NCBI GenBank assembly: GCA_020746835.1
Contig: JAGPNK010000039.1
Location: 1 to 64,000 of the forward strand
Origin: Stachybotrys elegans
Lineage: Eukaryota; Ascomycota; Sordariomycetes; Hypocreales; Stachybotryaceae
Direction: 5' to 3'
Length of the DNA stretch: 64,000 nt
Both the position numbers and the translations under genes were made by a program. A model generated the notes under the pieces. It was not told the origin of the DNA and did no database searches. It worked only from the letters and a program-made list of their open reading frames with translations. Position 1 is the stretch's first letter. Each line of letters opens with the position of its first letter. Shown one piece after another: positions 1-10,543 of the stretch.

Positions 1-757
1 TTAGAACTACTAGAAGGACTAATAGAAGTAGTCCTTAAAGTATATAAATAGAAGGATTCTATAGAGTATACCTAGCTAGAAGCCTACTAGCTATTAATAT
101 AACTTGGTTACCTTAACTACTATGTACTTCTAGTATTTAACTATTACTAGATATAATATATACTTAATAGTATATATGCCCTAACTGCTCTACTAATAAC
201 TAACCCTAATATAATTGGACTTAGTTATAGTTAGGAACCTAACCGTTACAATTTAGTTAGTAATGGTATATAGGAATAGGTTTAGAGTAAACTAGAAAAA
301 ATAGTAAAAAGAATAGTATAAGCCTTTTAAACTTTATATTTAAAAGGGAAAAAATTATATAATTAATAAATATAATAGTTATTTAATATATTATATAATT
401 TAATAGTAAATCTTTTATTAGTTTTATAATATAATACTTTATTATATATTATTTAAAAATATAAAGCTATTTTAATTTAATTAAATATAAATTAGTTTTA
501 ATACTATAATATAATAAATAACTATATATAAAAGACTATACTTTTATTAATAAAGTTATAGATTTAAATTCTATTAGTACTTTTAATTACTATTTTTATT
601 TTATTTTTTATTAGTTAATATTATTCTTAAAGCCTATTAGTTTTATAATAATAGCTAGACTATAATTCTATTTTTTTATACTAAAGATTATATAAAATAT
701 TATATAATTAATAGATATAATAATTATTTAATATACTATATAATCTAATAGTATTAT
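1..757. repeat. AT-rich, RIP-type degenerate repeat
   Basis: The block is very AT-rich and almost lacks CpA and TpG while TpA is abundant, the pattern expected when repeat-induced point mutation (C to T, preferentially at CpA) has acted on a fungal repeat. No open frame survives. An imperfect direct repeat of about 60 bp lies inside it (roughly 351-413 and 695-753), differing mainly by single substitutions. Composition changes abruptly to balanced GC at about 757, marking the edge of the mutated repeat. The original element cannot be identified. Confidence 0.75.
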
Positions 758-2133
758 TTCAGACGGCATTACTTCCTTTGGAAATGGCGGCACCCACTTG
801 CCTGTTTAGGAAATTCCTTGAATGGGTAATTCTCGGCTGCAAACCCCTCGCTGCTTTTTTGTCGCCCATAAATGGAACCGAGCCCCCATGTCCCTTGCTT
901 TGTACCTCTAAGTTCTTTACGTACCTATGGACTAGTGCCTGGCACCATGCATATTTATCCACCAGCACATAACAAGGTCCATCACACCTACCCTCAGCCT
1001 CAACCATTCACACTCTTCGCCACATCGACATATGCCCTTCCAGTTCATGCAACAAAGTTACCTTGGATTATCCTGCCAACCTCTTGGTGCGTTACATCCA
1101 TTGCCACCCGTGATCCTTACTTACATTGGCAGCTTTCATGACTTCTCTTCTGGTGACCTTCAGGGAGAGGAATGAGCTGGTAAGGGAGCAGAGGCAGCTT
1201 CCAACAAGACTGACTCCTCATTCTAGACCCTCGGCCTCATTTCCGACATACACATCGACCAGGATGACGCCTTTCCAGGACTCTGATATATTCCCTCCAG
1301 GCATGAGGCCAAGCGGCCCCAACTAGTCCATTGAGATAAACATGGGGCTTGTAAAAGGGGCAATGCAGTAGATCGAGGCTTACGACGCCAGATCATGATT
1401 CCGTGCATTGTGCGAGGCCAAAAGGTCCCCGGCGACCCCGAAGGTGGGCGGATACACAGAAGCCCCTCTAGCATCAGACAGGCCCGGCATTATGACCGTG
1501 TAACTCAGGAGCTTCCCCGCTAAGATATCTCGGACAAGTAGCGATGAGAATGAGTCTTCCTTCTAGCGAACTTCTCAGCTATATCTTCGCAAGGACAAAG
1601 GAGCTTGCTAGGGAAGGCATTCAGGACATTCACTCTCCCAAGTTACTTGGTGATACGAGGTGGCCAGAGCAGCCAAGCAATCACGGTGCTAGCCAAGGTG
1701 TATTCGGCCCGGCCTATTATGGAATGATCAGCCCACCATCATGATCCCTCGATTGGAGAAGCCCACTTCGTCACTGGGAGGCCTCGTCAGCTTTCCACCT
1801 GGAACGAATCCTAGTGGCCGGGTGCTTCTTACTGTAGCCCCTGATCATTTCCACAGGTTGTGAATCACAACTAGCGCCTGTTTGTGTGAAAAGGGTCAAA
1901 CTGGTTTACCAAGTCGTCAGATGGGGATTGGGGGCATATAGGCTCCATTGCTATTTTGTTGGCAGATTACGAGGTTGCAACCATTGAGCAGGCCCCGAAA
2001 ACACGGTATATCTTCTCTCACCCCCTTCACACTGCTTCGACTTAGATGCTTATAAAATTCAGTGATCGGAAATATTCTCTCTGCACCAACAAGCTGCTGA
2101 TACTCTCTGTCCCTTGGGCCTTCCCCCATCAAT
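758..2133. other. No convincing gene
   Basis: Base composition is normal but only short overlapping frames without recognisable features occur. The last ~100 bases are pyrimidine-rich and lead into the start codon at 2134, so the 3' part is probably the promoter and 5' leader of the next gene. Confidence 0.4.
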
Positions 2134-3969
2134 ATGGATTTAAAGTTCCAAATACACAACGTGGTCTCTATGCAAAAGCGTTGTCAAGAAAAGGAGGCAA
2201 AGCAAGAGCATAGGAACAATGCCCGACATGCCCAGGACAGATCCAGGGACCTTCAGCAGCAGCTCCATATTTCGCGAGATACTTCCAAGCCATTACAAAG
2301 CCGCGAGGTCTTCTACGCTCGACAGGTTCCCAATATGAGCGCCAACTCAATATTCGGTCAGTTGCAATATGTTTCTATACTTCCGAAAATGATTTTGATG
2401 CCAAGTAGAAGCCAATGATTGCTATGAGATCAAGGCAGCCTCAAATGGTGGCAATGCCTACGATATCGATGTGGTTTCCAATCCCATTGGAATGAACGCA
2501 AACAACACGGACCTGGGTTCACCAGTTTCCCTTTCCTGGCTCGAAGCTGCCTGCGATCAGGAGAGCTCAGTTTCATGGCCGCTTTTTTCCTACGAACAAT
2601 ACCCGACAGAAAATGAATCGAAAAAGATGGAGGGTGACCTAGAAGCAAATTGGCTGTTGAATAAGGCAGACAAAGAAACAGAACCTGGCGTACTTCAGGC
2701 CCCCGGTTTCGGGATATTAGGCGAACATGCTGGGCTTGAAACATTCACAGCATCATTGACCAATACTACGACGGAAGGTACGTTAGAGAATCAACTTTCT
2801 ATACCAATTCAGAACTGACAGCCGAAGTTATGGAAATGGATATACACACCACGGATCATGAAGATGCTGGAACTGCGCTGAAGCGGCCCTTGAAGGCCAC
2901 CACGATGCACTCGCCTGACCTTCAGAGCCAAGAAGATAGCGCTGCGGCTTCAGTGATCCTGTCTTCGGCCGAGTCAACTTCATTCATGAAGAAGACACCT
3001 GAAGCCAAAGCATGGATGTGTCCGCCACTGGATGAGGCACTATGTGGTGTCATTTCCGATCGCTCATTCCCTGCGTCCAGTGACCACTCTATTTCGGTTG
3101 AACATACAACCTGGGGTTTTCAGGCCGAGAGAAGAGGATCAAATGCAACTTCCAGTAATCTCGGAGACCTCAGGGTTGGTCCGGCCAGCGATGAAGACAG
3201 AAGTGCCAACACTGAGGGCCCCAAACGTCGCAAGGCTACCAATGCCATAGGACCAGTTGACAAGACTGTGGCTATGGAACGATCTATTATTCCAGCGATA
3301 GACTCTCCGGAAACAAGAGATGTCCTTCCCGAAACGCTGCTTCCCGACAACAATATGTCATCTAACCAAGCATGCACCAGCTGTGGTATCGATCGCGTAC
3401 AATTATTACGGCTCTCACAGAACGTCTTGTCACTGGCTAATCTTTCGGACATTGACTCATTGATAGCTTTGCTTGTGGATGGCAGATCGATCTCCGAATG
3501 CGAGAGAAGAGAAATCGCGCTGTACATTGCCCTTGGATCCCTTCGCGATTACATCTTAGGGCCTCAGCAACCCACGCCCGAGACTCACTCCCAAGATGTT
3601 GGAGAACAATTCACCGCGAAAACGAATCACCAGGACTTATTTCTTCAGCCAGGAAATGAGATGGAAACAGACGGCCAGTCAGAACCAAGCCTGCCTACAC
3701 CATTATCCGATCTTGATGATTCTGGCGATGCTACCAGCGATACGTGCAGGAAGTCCTGCGATATCTATGGACGTGACCAGAATGATAACAGATTAATACA
3801 GGGCCCTCGAGCTCGCCCTTGGTCAAAGCTAGAGGAAAAGCGCCTTCGGGTGTACAAAATGGAGAACCTGTCGTCGAAAGAGATTGCAGAGAAGCTCAAA
3901 CGAAGCGAGTCTGCTGTACTACAGCATTGGCGGATTATGCAGAGAGACAAGTACATTAGGCGGAGATAA
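2134..3969 (+). CDS. Three-exon protein with C-terminal Myb/SANT-like domain
   Basis: Proposed exons 2134-2356, 2406-2777 and 2828-3969 give 578 residues. The second intron is well supported: donor GTACGT at 2778, branch CTGAC at 2815, acceptor ending 2827, and the split codon restores the frame exactly. The first intron (GTCAGT donor, 49 nt) is less certain. Most of the protein is low-complexity and polar, with a CTSC cysteine pair about 380 residues in. The last ~45 residues (from about 533) contain PWSKLEEKRLRVYKM then SSKEIAEKLKRSESAV, the helix-turn-helix layout of fungal Myb/SANT-like domains with acidic residues after the first tryptophan. A DNA-binding role in the nucleus is likely; targets are unknown. 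The start was chosen for its good context (A at -3, G at +4) and the CT-rich leader. Confidence 0.65.
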
Positions 3970-4990
3970 GATCCATTGTCTCTTACCTCCTGGGTGAAGG
4001 ATATAAACCTGGTTAGGGCTTGAAGTAAAGCACAATAGACCAAAGTGGTCTGCAGTACAGCAGTTTACACTCAATGGCATCCTGCACTCTTAATCCCCAT
4101 TTCCTTTGGCATCTTTCGTAACAGCTACCTGTAGGTTATCTGACTAGAGCAGGTTTCGTAATGGTAGCGAGAGACAGGATGTGCAATTTGCTGAGTTTGC
4201 AGATATACTATCCAGATGCGAATTCTAAGCGCAATCAGCAGGAAACGAATCTAGCGTTTGAAATCTGGATTGGACGAAATCCATCAACTGAGGCTGGTTT
4301 AAACAGCCCAATCAGACAACTGCCGATCGCTAACCCCGTAACATCGGTACGCCATCTTGACTGGATCTGCTGGCAGTGGACCTACATAACTCCTTCCCTG
4401 CAGAACAGCAGCCTTGGATCCCAGCTTGCGACGCGCGGCATGGAGGCGCAGGATCAAGAGCATCCATTTACAAGCGGAGAATTGGTTCAAATTCGAGAGT
4501 AGCGTGACCAAATGGTGTCTATGTGGACTGGACCGATGTACGGGATACGTAAAGGGGGTGGAGCAGATGAACCTTCTCATTGGTAACGCCATTCTTTCGG
4601 AAAGTGTTGTATTTACCCTTGTAGATGTAATGAATTGATTTGGCTCATGGCATACCTAATACAGACAATGGCCAGCATATTAAAGACAACCTGTATGCTA
4701 TTCTGGTAGCAAGCCTAGTAATAGATCTCTTGAGTTTGTTTCCAAAGTGTGATGTAACTCAAGTAAGGGAGATAGGTATCGTGCTAGCATGTAAGAAGCA
4801 GAGCCTTCGTACAGTTCCACCAACTTCTTGCATCAATGCCCATGGTCGGATCCATAATTACGACGCATCCTAGTCATGTTCATGCAAGCTATTAGGAGCA
4901 AGATAGGGCATGCAGCTAGGCTGCTTTATATTGGCCCACAGATAGTAAGTCCGCTAAATTGTCAGACCGGCTTGTTCACTTTTACATTGC
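3970..4990. other. No convincing gene
   Basis: Several short frames (for example 4161-4502, plus) have no recognisable domain and no matching intron signals, so none is called. Confidence 0.4.
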
Positions 4991-5340
4991 TCTTCGGTTG
5001 CCTCTATATAAAGAAGCTCTGATTCCCTTCTCCCTGAGAAATTCCAACCCAGGTCTACCACTTACCCTCGCACCATTCTTCTCCTCTACCAACCCCCATA
5101 CATAATAAGCACTTCAAACTCCTTGGGTCTTTTATCCTCAATAAGCCAAGTTCCCTTGCCTTCCAACGTCCCCTACATTTCACTCGTCCCAAGAACCATG
5201 CCCCATCGCCATTCCCCCCTCCCCTCCCCTCCCCTCCCATCTCTTCCCTACCCCCTCCCACGGACTCACATCTACACAACTCATCTTTCCGTCCCGCACC
5301 ATCTACGTTCTCTTCTACATTGATAGAAGAGCAGCCTACC
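4991..5340 (+). promoter_or_regulatory. Promoter-like TATA and CT-rich stretch without an obvious gene
   Basis: A TATA-like sequence (CTCTATATAAAGAAG, near 5003) is followed by more than 250 bases of strongly pyrimidine-biased plus-strand sequence, including runs of CCCCTCCCCTC near 5217-5235. This is the usual layout of a fungal core promoter and 5' leader. The ATG at about 5200 opens only a ~40-codon Pro/His/Leu-rich frame. Either the gene body is lost or the short product is real; I see no domain. Confidence 0.4.
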
Positions 5341-7763
5341 TATGTGAGTCAAGATATGTACCCTGGAAGATGCGGACATTGGCTTACATCGGACAGAGAT
5401 AAACTAACGGAAATCACTGCTTTGCCTCCCTTCTTAGGTTCAATGTTCCAGGCACAATTACATTATACAAAAACATACGATTAGGGTATTTCAACTTGGC
5501 TTAAAGCTCTATGCAAGGGGAAGCATTGAGACTGCGTTAGGAGGAAGCTCCTCTTATACATGATGGATCCGCGATATCTCCTGGCGTTCGAAAATACAAC
5601 CAAGTTGAACAGAGATTCTCTGATCAAGCTACCCTAGCCATACAGCAAGTTATCGCTGTTCGCCGAGGCTGGTTCGCACTGGTGAAGCACCCGGACGGGG
5701 AGACAGCCGGCGGGCAAGGGTATGAGCCTTATGACTGTGACGGTTGAGCTTTAGCTGGACCCATCCCTACCCCGCCGTGCCTACCAACAGCTCTCGCAGC
5801 TGAGCCTTCGCCTCATAGTGTCCCAGGGCCCTGGCAAGCTGGTGCCGGTCCCGGTTGGACACGGCGAGTCCCTGACCCGGTCACCCGTCAGGGTCAATAT
5901 CAACGTCCTACATCGGATAAGACTCACGTCCACTGAGCTTAACAATTTCAGAGGCCTCCTCCACGTCCCCCAGTGTCAAGGCCTCCAGCCGAGCTGCCAA
6001 CCCAGGCAGGCAGCAGGGGGGCTGGCAAATAAAGGGAACGCCTGCCGCTTAGCCAGTAATGTTTCATTTCTATTTCTCTAAGGGATATCACAACAAACTA
6101 CATTAAATATTTTATTAAGGATTTAACTAACCTAAAAACCAATAACTAGATAATATAAATGTAAGTTCAAAATATCCAAGCTATATAAGAGAAATCTCAA
6201 ACTCACGTCATAAAGATGTAGCATTACTTATATTACAAGGCAAACATATTGTCTACTAAGACTCAGAGAAACTATACTATTTCAGTTAAAGCAAGGATAA
6301 TGGCCACAACCAGGTAAAACGCGTTTCTTGCAGAACACAAAGCAAAATAGCAAGAGAATACTCTCTGATGTATTTAATCGAAGGGAAGCAGAACAACCCC
6401 TGATTCAATCAAACCCCCTACAAAGGTATGATTATTCAAGCAACCCAGGCTAATACGCAGCACAACAATCGTGAGTTACTAGGACAAAGTTTTCTCCGTT
6501 AGCAGCCTGGAGCGGTGGGAGCCTTTCACCACGTTGACAACTTTCTGTGGTTATAACCAATCGGGACACTCTATCCTAGTATTGTCAAGGTCTTTCATCC
6601 AGCATCTTCAAAGCATTCCAGCTGTCATTGAGAGGCTCTATATCCGGGCTTCGTCCGTCCCGGACTGCATATCATTTTCCATTATTATAATTCGCTAGAC
6701 TGGGATAAGCTGGACTTCTATGTTTAACTTCCCGTGCATCATTTGATATTCTACACCAGTAGGCAATCTGTATTTGGGCTTACACCAATTCATATATACA
6801 TAATTTAAGTTCATTGCTAATGAATCAGGGTTAATAGCATTACAAAACACAGAGTGATTCCCAGAACCAAACGGAAGCAACACTAGAGTGCTGGCAAAAA
6901 ATCTATCCAGTTGTATAGCCTCGTTCTATTAACTACTATAGTGCATAGGTATACCGTGCAGGTACATAGATACACTTTGGATACCTTGCCATTGGCAAAC
7001 GGTACATTGTGTCCTTTGTCTGTGTGCACTAGTATACTACTTTGCTATACCGTATTCTACTGGATCTAGGCTCCACTGGATGCTGCAGATCCTTAGCTAT
7101 ATTTATTAGAAAGAGCAGGTTTAAGATTTAGCGCTTGAAATGGCTTCAGATCCTATCTGGGCTCGATTTCCCTGTGCCTTGCTAGCGCCTTTTACTAGAT
7201 GGTGGAGCCATGGAAAATAAGTATATTGGGAGCCAATTCTGGAGGTTATGTGGGTGGGACACAGAAATGGCTTACTTGCTGAGCCTTGACAAAAATTGAT
7301 ACCTAAGGTGTGCCTATGTACATGTACATGTATATTGAGGTCCAACAGTTAAGGTGATATTCATAAGCCAGGGTCACACAGTACCTGCACTACAAGAGGC
7401 CAGAAATAGACCACTTGGAAGGAATTAAGTCTAAATTGGCAGAGAGTGAACATGGGGTCTACAGTAACATGCTCAAAAACTGATAAGCAGGGTAAGAATT
7501 GGAATCCCATCGCCTGCCTACCCATATAATGGAATGAGCTGAAAGCAGCTCCAATTCTACAGCCTAATCTTGCGCTATAGATAATTGCCAAGAGCATTGA
7601 TTATAGTTACCAGTAGCTACTTGCAGTCTAGTTGGTCTTGGTTAGGAGGATCCAGATTGTGATGCTCAGCCGTTTATAAATGCCACTCTAACTACATGGT
7701 ATATAAAGTAGCCCGTATGCCTACTTTTGACAATAAGCCCTTTATACATTACCTACACTTACT
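5341..7763. other. Gene-free region with a short GC-rich island
   Basis: No supported gene. 5640-6030 is GC-richer than its surroundings and contains short translatable stretches broken by stops, so it may be an old degenerate coding or transposon fragment. From 6060 to 7680 the sequence is AT-rich with many stops in all frames. A TATA-like TATATAAAG about 65 bp before the start at 7764 probably belongs to the next gene. Confidence 0.45.
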
Positions 7764-9552
7764 ATGACTACCGTTGCAACAACCCAATTATCTATTACTC
7801 AACCCAATCCTAAGGACTCTAAGAGTGATTCTCAGAATCACCACTCCAATGGTCTCCCTAGTCCAAGAGCCACCCCTGATGTTGATCCAGGCCGGATCGA
7901 AGCGGAGGCAGCCAGGCAGCAGGCATCTGCAAATGGAGAAGACCCGGTAGAGCAAGAAATCAAGAGAGTGATGCTTGCTCCTAAAGATGAATATGCAAAT
8001 ATTCTAGCTGTTACTGATCCCTTGAATCCGAACGAAGTGATCCAGCAGTGGTTTTATCTTGGATGCATGCTACAGCCTAAATTCTGTAAAAAGCCTGACG
8101 CCGCAGATGCATACAAAAGTTAGTTATAAAAGAATGTTCCCATTTCCCACTAGGCTAACCTTGATAGGGGTGCGGACTGCTGCAAAAAAGATGCAGGTTG
8201 ATAAGGGATCAATCGAACAGGTCAAAGCATGGGATGGCAAAACAATACTGAAAGTTCAGGAAGACGTAGACATGTCTAATGACGATGACAGTGGCGAGTC
8301 TGATGCTGATGACAGTGGCGAGTCTGATGACGATGACAGTGACGAGTCTGATGACGACGGTAGTGGCCCTAAGCAAAATGAGGACACTGTGCTTGACCCT
8401 GAGCAAAAAGAGGACACTGTGCTTGACCCTAGGGGAAAAGAGAACACTGTGCCTCTCCCTCCTAAATGGGTAACCGACGTATATAAGTCAGCAACACCAT
8501 GGCTACAGATACTCAAACAGGGCACCCAAGACGAGGATGCTATTAAGGAAGTGAAAAAGCTAAACAGTTTCATCGAAGAAAATCATCCAGCGAATAAGAA
8601 AGAGCCCGGGGAAAAAAGCAAGGCCCCCAAGAAGCAGTGGCAAATCCCCCTGGACTGGTTTGTAATGCAATATAAGGACGTCAACGAACAATATGATGCA
8701 TTTGTATCCAAACCCAACGATGAGACGAAAAAGAAAGTCGAAAGCATATACAACAACATACATCATTGCATCGAACGGGACCATTTTCCTCAGAGCTGGG
8801 GAGTTATGTTTAAGATGGTAGTATATCCTTGGAATACCGGTAAAGCTGCAGATGGATCCATGATTATAGGTGTCCGAAGGACCGGTGCTGGACATAGGGT
8901 CTGCGTCGAGACTAAGGAGGAGGGGCGCCTAATCCGGAGGATTATATCGGCTTCCAAGGCTGGATTCAAACAGGTTAAAGAGTACACGGCTACAGAGTAT
9001 TTCAATCTTGCTGGACAGCAAAGTAAATGGACCTATGAGGATCGCGAGAAATTCGAAGAGGTTCTATGGGTAACCGAAGCCCAAGGGGGAATCCGCAACG
9101 CGGCCGCCAACCGTAGGAACCCGGCAGTAGATTGCTGTGTAAGGATGAAGGATGGGATCCATATCCTGACACTGTCCAATCTTTACAAAGTTCTCGGAAA
9201 TGGAAATGCCAAATCAGAGATTATAAGGGTATGCGACAGAGACAATATCAGCTATCCATGGAACGCCAAATACAGAGCCATTTCTTACGACGATTCTACA
9301 CTGCGCAATCCAGATGGAGCAGCACCTGGCGTACCTAAACCACCGTCCAAGAAAGCCCTGGACAATTTTGGGAATGCTGCATTTATTGGCAATGATGCAG
9401 AAAATAAGCGCTTTGCTAAATTGGAAGGGGAAGTACATGGTCTTGGAATGATTATGAAACAAATGTTAAATATCCTGGCGGATATTAAGAGCCAGAACTC
9501 TAAGGGCACTAATGAGTCTGAGAACCCTGAGGGGTCTATATTTATAAGGTAG
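7764..9552 (+). CDS. Unknown 579-residue protein with acidic Ser/Asp repeats
   Basis: Exons 7764-8118 and 8168-9552 are joined by a textbook 49-nt intron (GTTAGT donor, CTAAC branch at 8155, TAG acceptor); the join gives 579 residues without stops. Residues 1-90 are polar and Gln/Ser-rich. Residues ~155-190 hold a tandem acidic repeat (units of D-S-G-E-S-D), followed by about three ten-residue repeats containing EDTVLDP. The rest is a globular-looking region rich in charged residues and tryptophan, with YPWN occurring twice. I do not recognise the family. The frame beginning near 8059 reads through the intron, so its start is not real. The ATG at 7764 follows a TATA-like box at ~7700. Confidence 0.75.
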
Positions 9553-9847
9553 AGAATGAGGTTCTATACACCCCTGTATTGAATTATAGTACTGGCAACA
9601 ACACGGTCTAGAGGTATGGCTTTAAGTTTGCGATTCTATATCCGCTCTGCATTCTTCTCCTACATTGAATCTTTCAAGATTGCTCTTTCCCTATATAGAA
9701 TGATAGTATAAAATGCAAATGTTTATAATTCCACAGAGCTTATTTAAGCATTAATATGATTATGAAAAGAGGTATGCAATCTAAGGTATAGGCAGAAGTA
9801 TAGAGATAATATAGAAAGGGTAATGCCCAGTGTCCCGGCAACCAATG
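9553..9847. other. 3' flank, no gene
   Basis: AT-rich sequence following the stop codon; no supported frame. Confidence 0.4.
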
Positions 9848-9910
9848 TAACATCCATCACTGTGTGGCGAGCCACATTAACATCCATCCCTACGTCGCGA
9901 GCCACCCTCC
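9848..9910 (+). repeat. Dispersed GCGAGCCAC repeat, two tandem units
   Basis: Two neighbouring units of about 30 bp share AACATCCATC followed by (T/A)(G/C)GTGGCGAGCCAC or CGTCGCGAGCCAC. Related copies lie at 43288-43333 (same orientation) and 48946-48990 (opposite orientation). It could be the terminal part of a small transposable element or a protein-binding module; no element boundary is visible. Confidence 0.6.
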
Positions 9911-10543
9911 GTGCCAAGCCAAAATACAGGTACTTTGCCTTCAAAAGGATCTCAAAGCCGCACACACATCCTGAACTGATTGCTTCTAAGTGCATTCTAC
10001 TGAATGGTTTTGCGTCTGATCCAATGAAGATTTTAAAGTAAAAATGTTAGCAGCGTCAAGCATAGTTTCCGACAGTAAATGACATCCTATACAAACAACA
10101 TTCAAGCGCAACCCTTCAAATCTCCACCAACAAGCTCTTAGCCCTCCAAAATCAATTCGATGATCCTAGAAGAGCCCATCACCTATGATCTAGGTTTAAA
10201 AGACGTCATAAGCCCTGTGGTTACGATTAGGGTGTTCTGAGTAGTACATTGCTGCGACAATCAGTACATTCCATAGAAACAGAGAGACGAATAAGGTTAG
10301 TATTATACTAGGGACAAACAGTAGTCAGTGTTTCTTCAATGAATAATTGCCAAGTCGCACTGTGCTCCTGGATATGCAGAGTCTAGGACTAATGGTAATG
10401 GCGCGACTAGATCAGATTGGAATAGACAGCTGTAGATTGCGCTCCTATACGCTATATAACTTGAGGGAACTATTCCTAGCCATTTCCTCCGTGCCACCAG
10501 TTGCTGTATTGACCAATTCTAGACTCCTACTGAGCTAATATAG
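9911..10543. other. No gene seen
   Basis: Short frames only, none with recognisable features. It lies downstream of NLR1, which runs on the minus strand. Confidence 0.4.

Noticed and set aside
4483..4505. GGTTCAAATTC resembling a tRNA B box
   Set aside because: No A box or cloverleaf with paired arms could be drawn around it.
8059..8167. Start of the acidic protein near 8059
   Set aside because: The frame begins at TTG and runs through a canonical intron; the ATG at 7764 with the spliced join is better.
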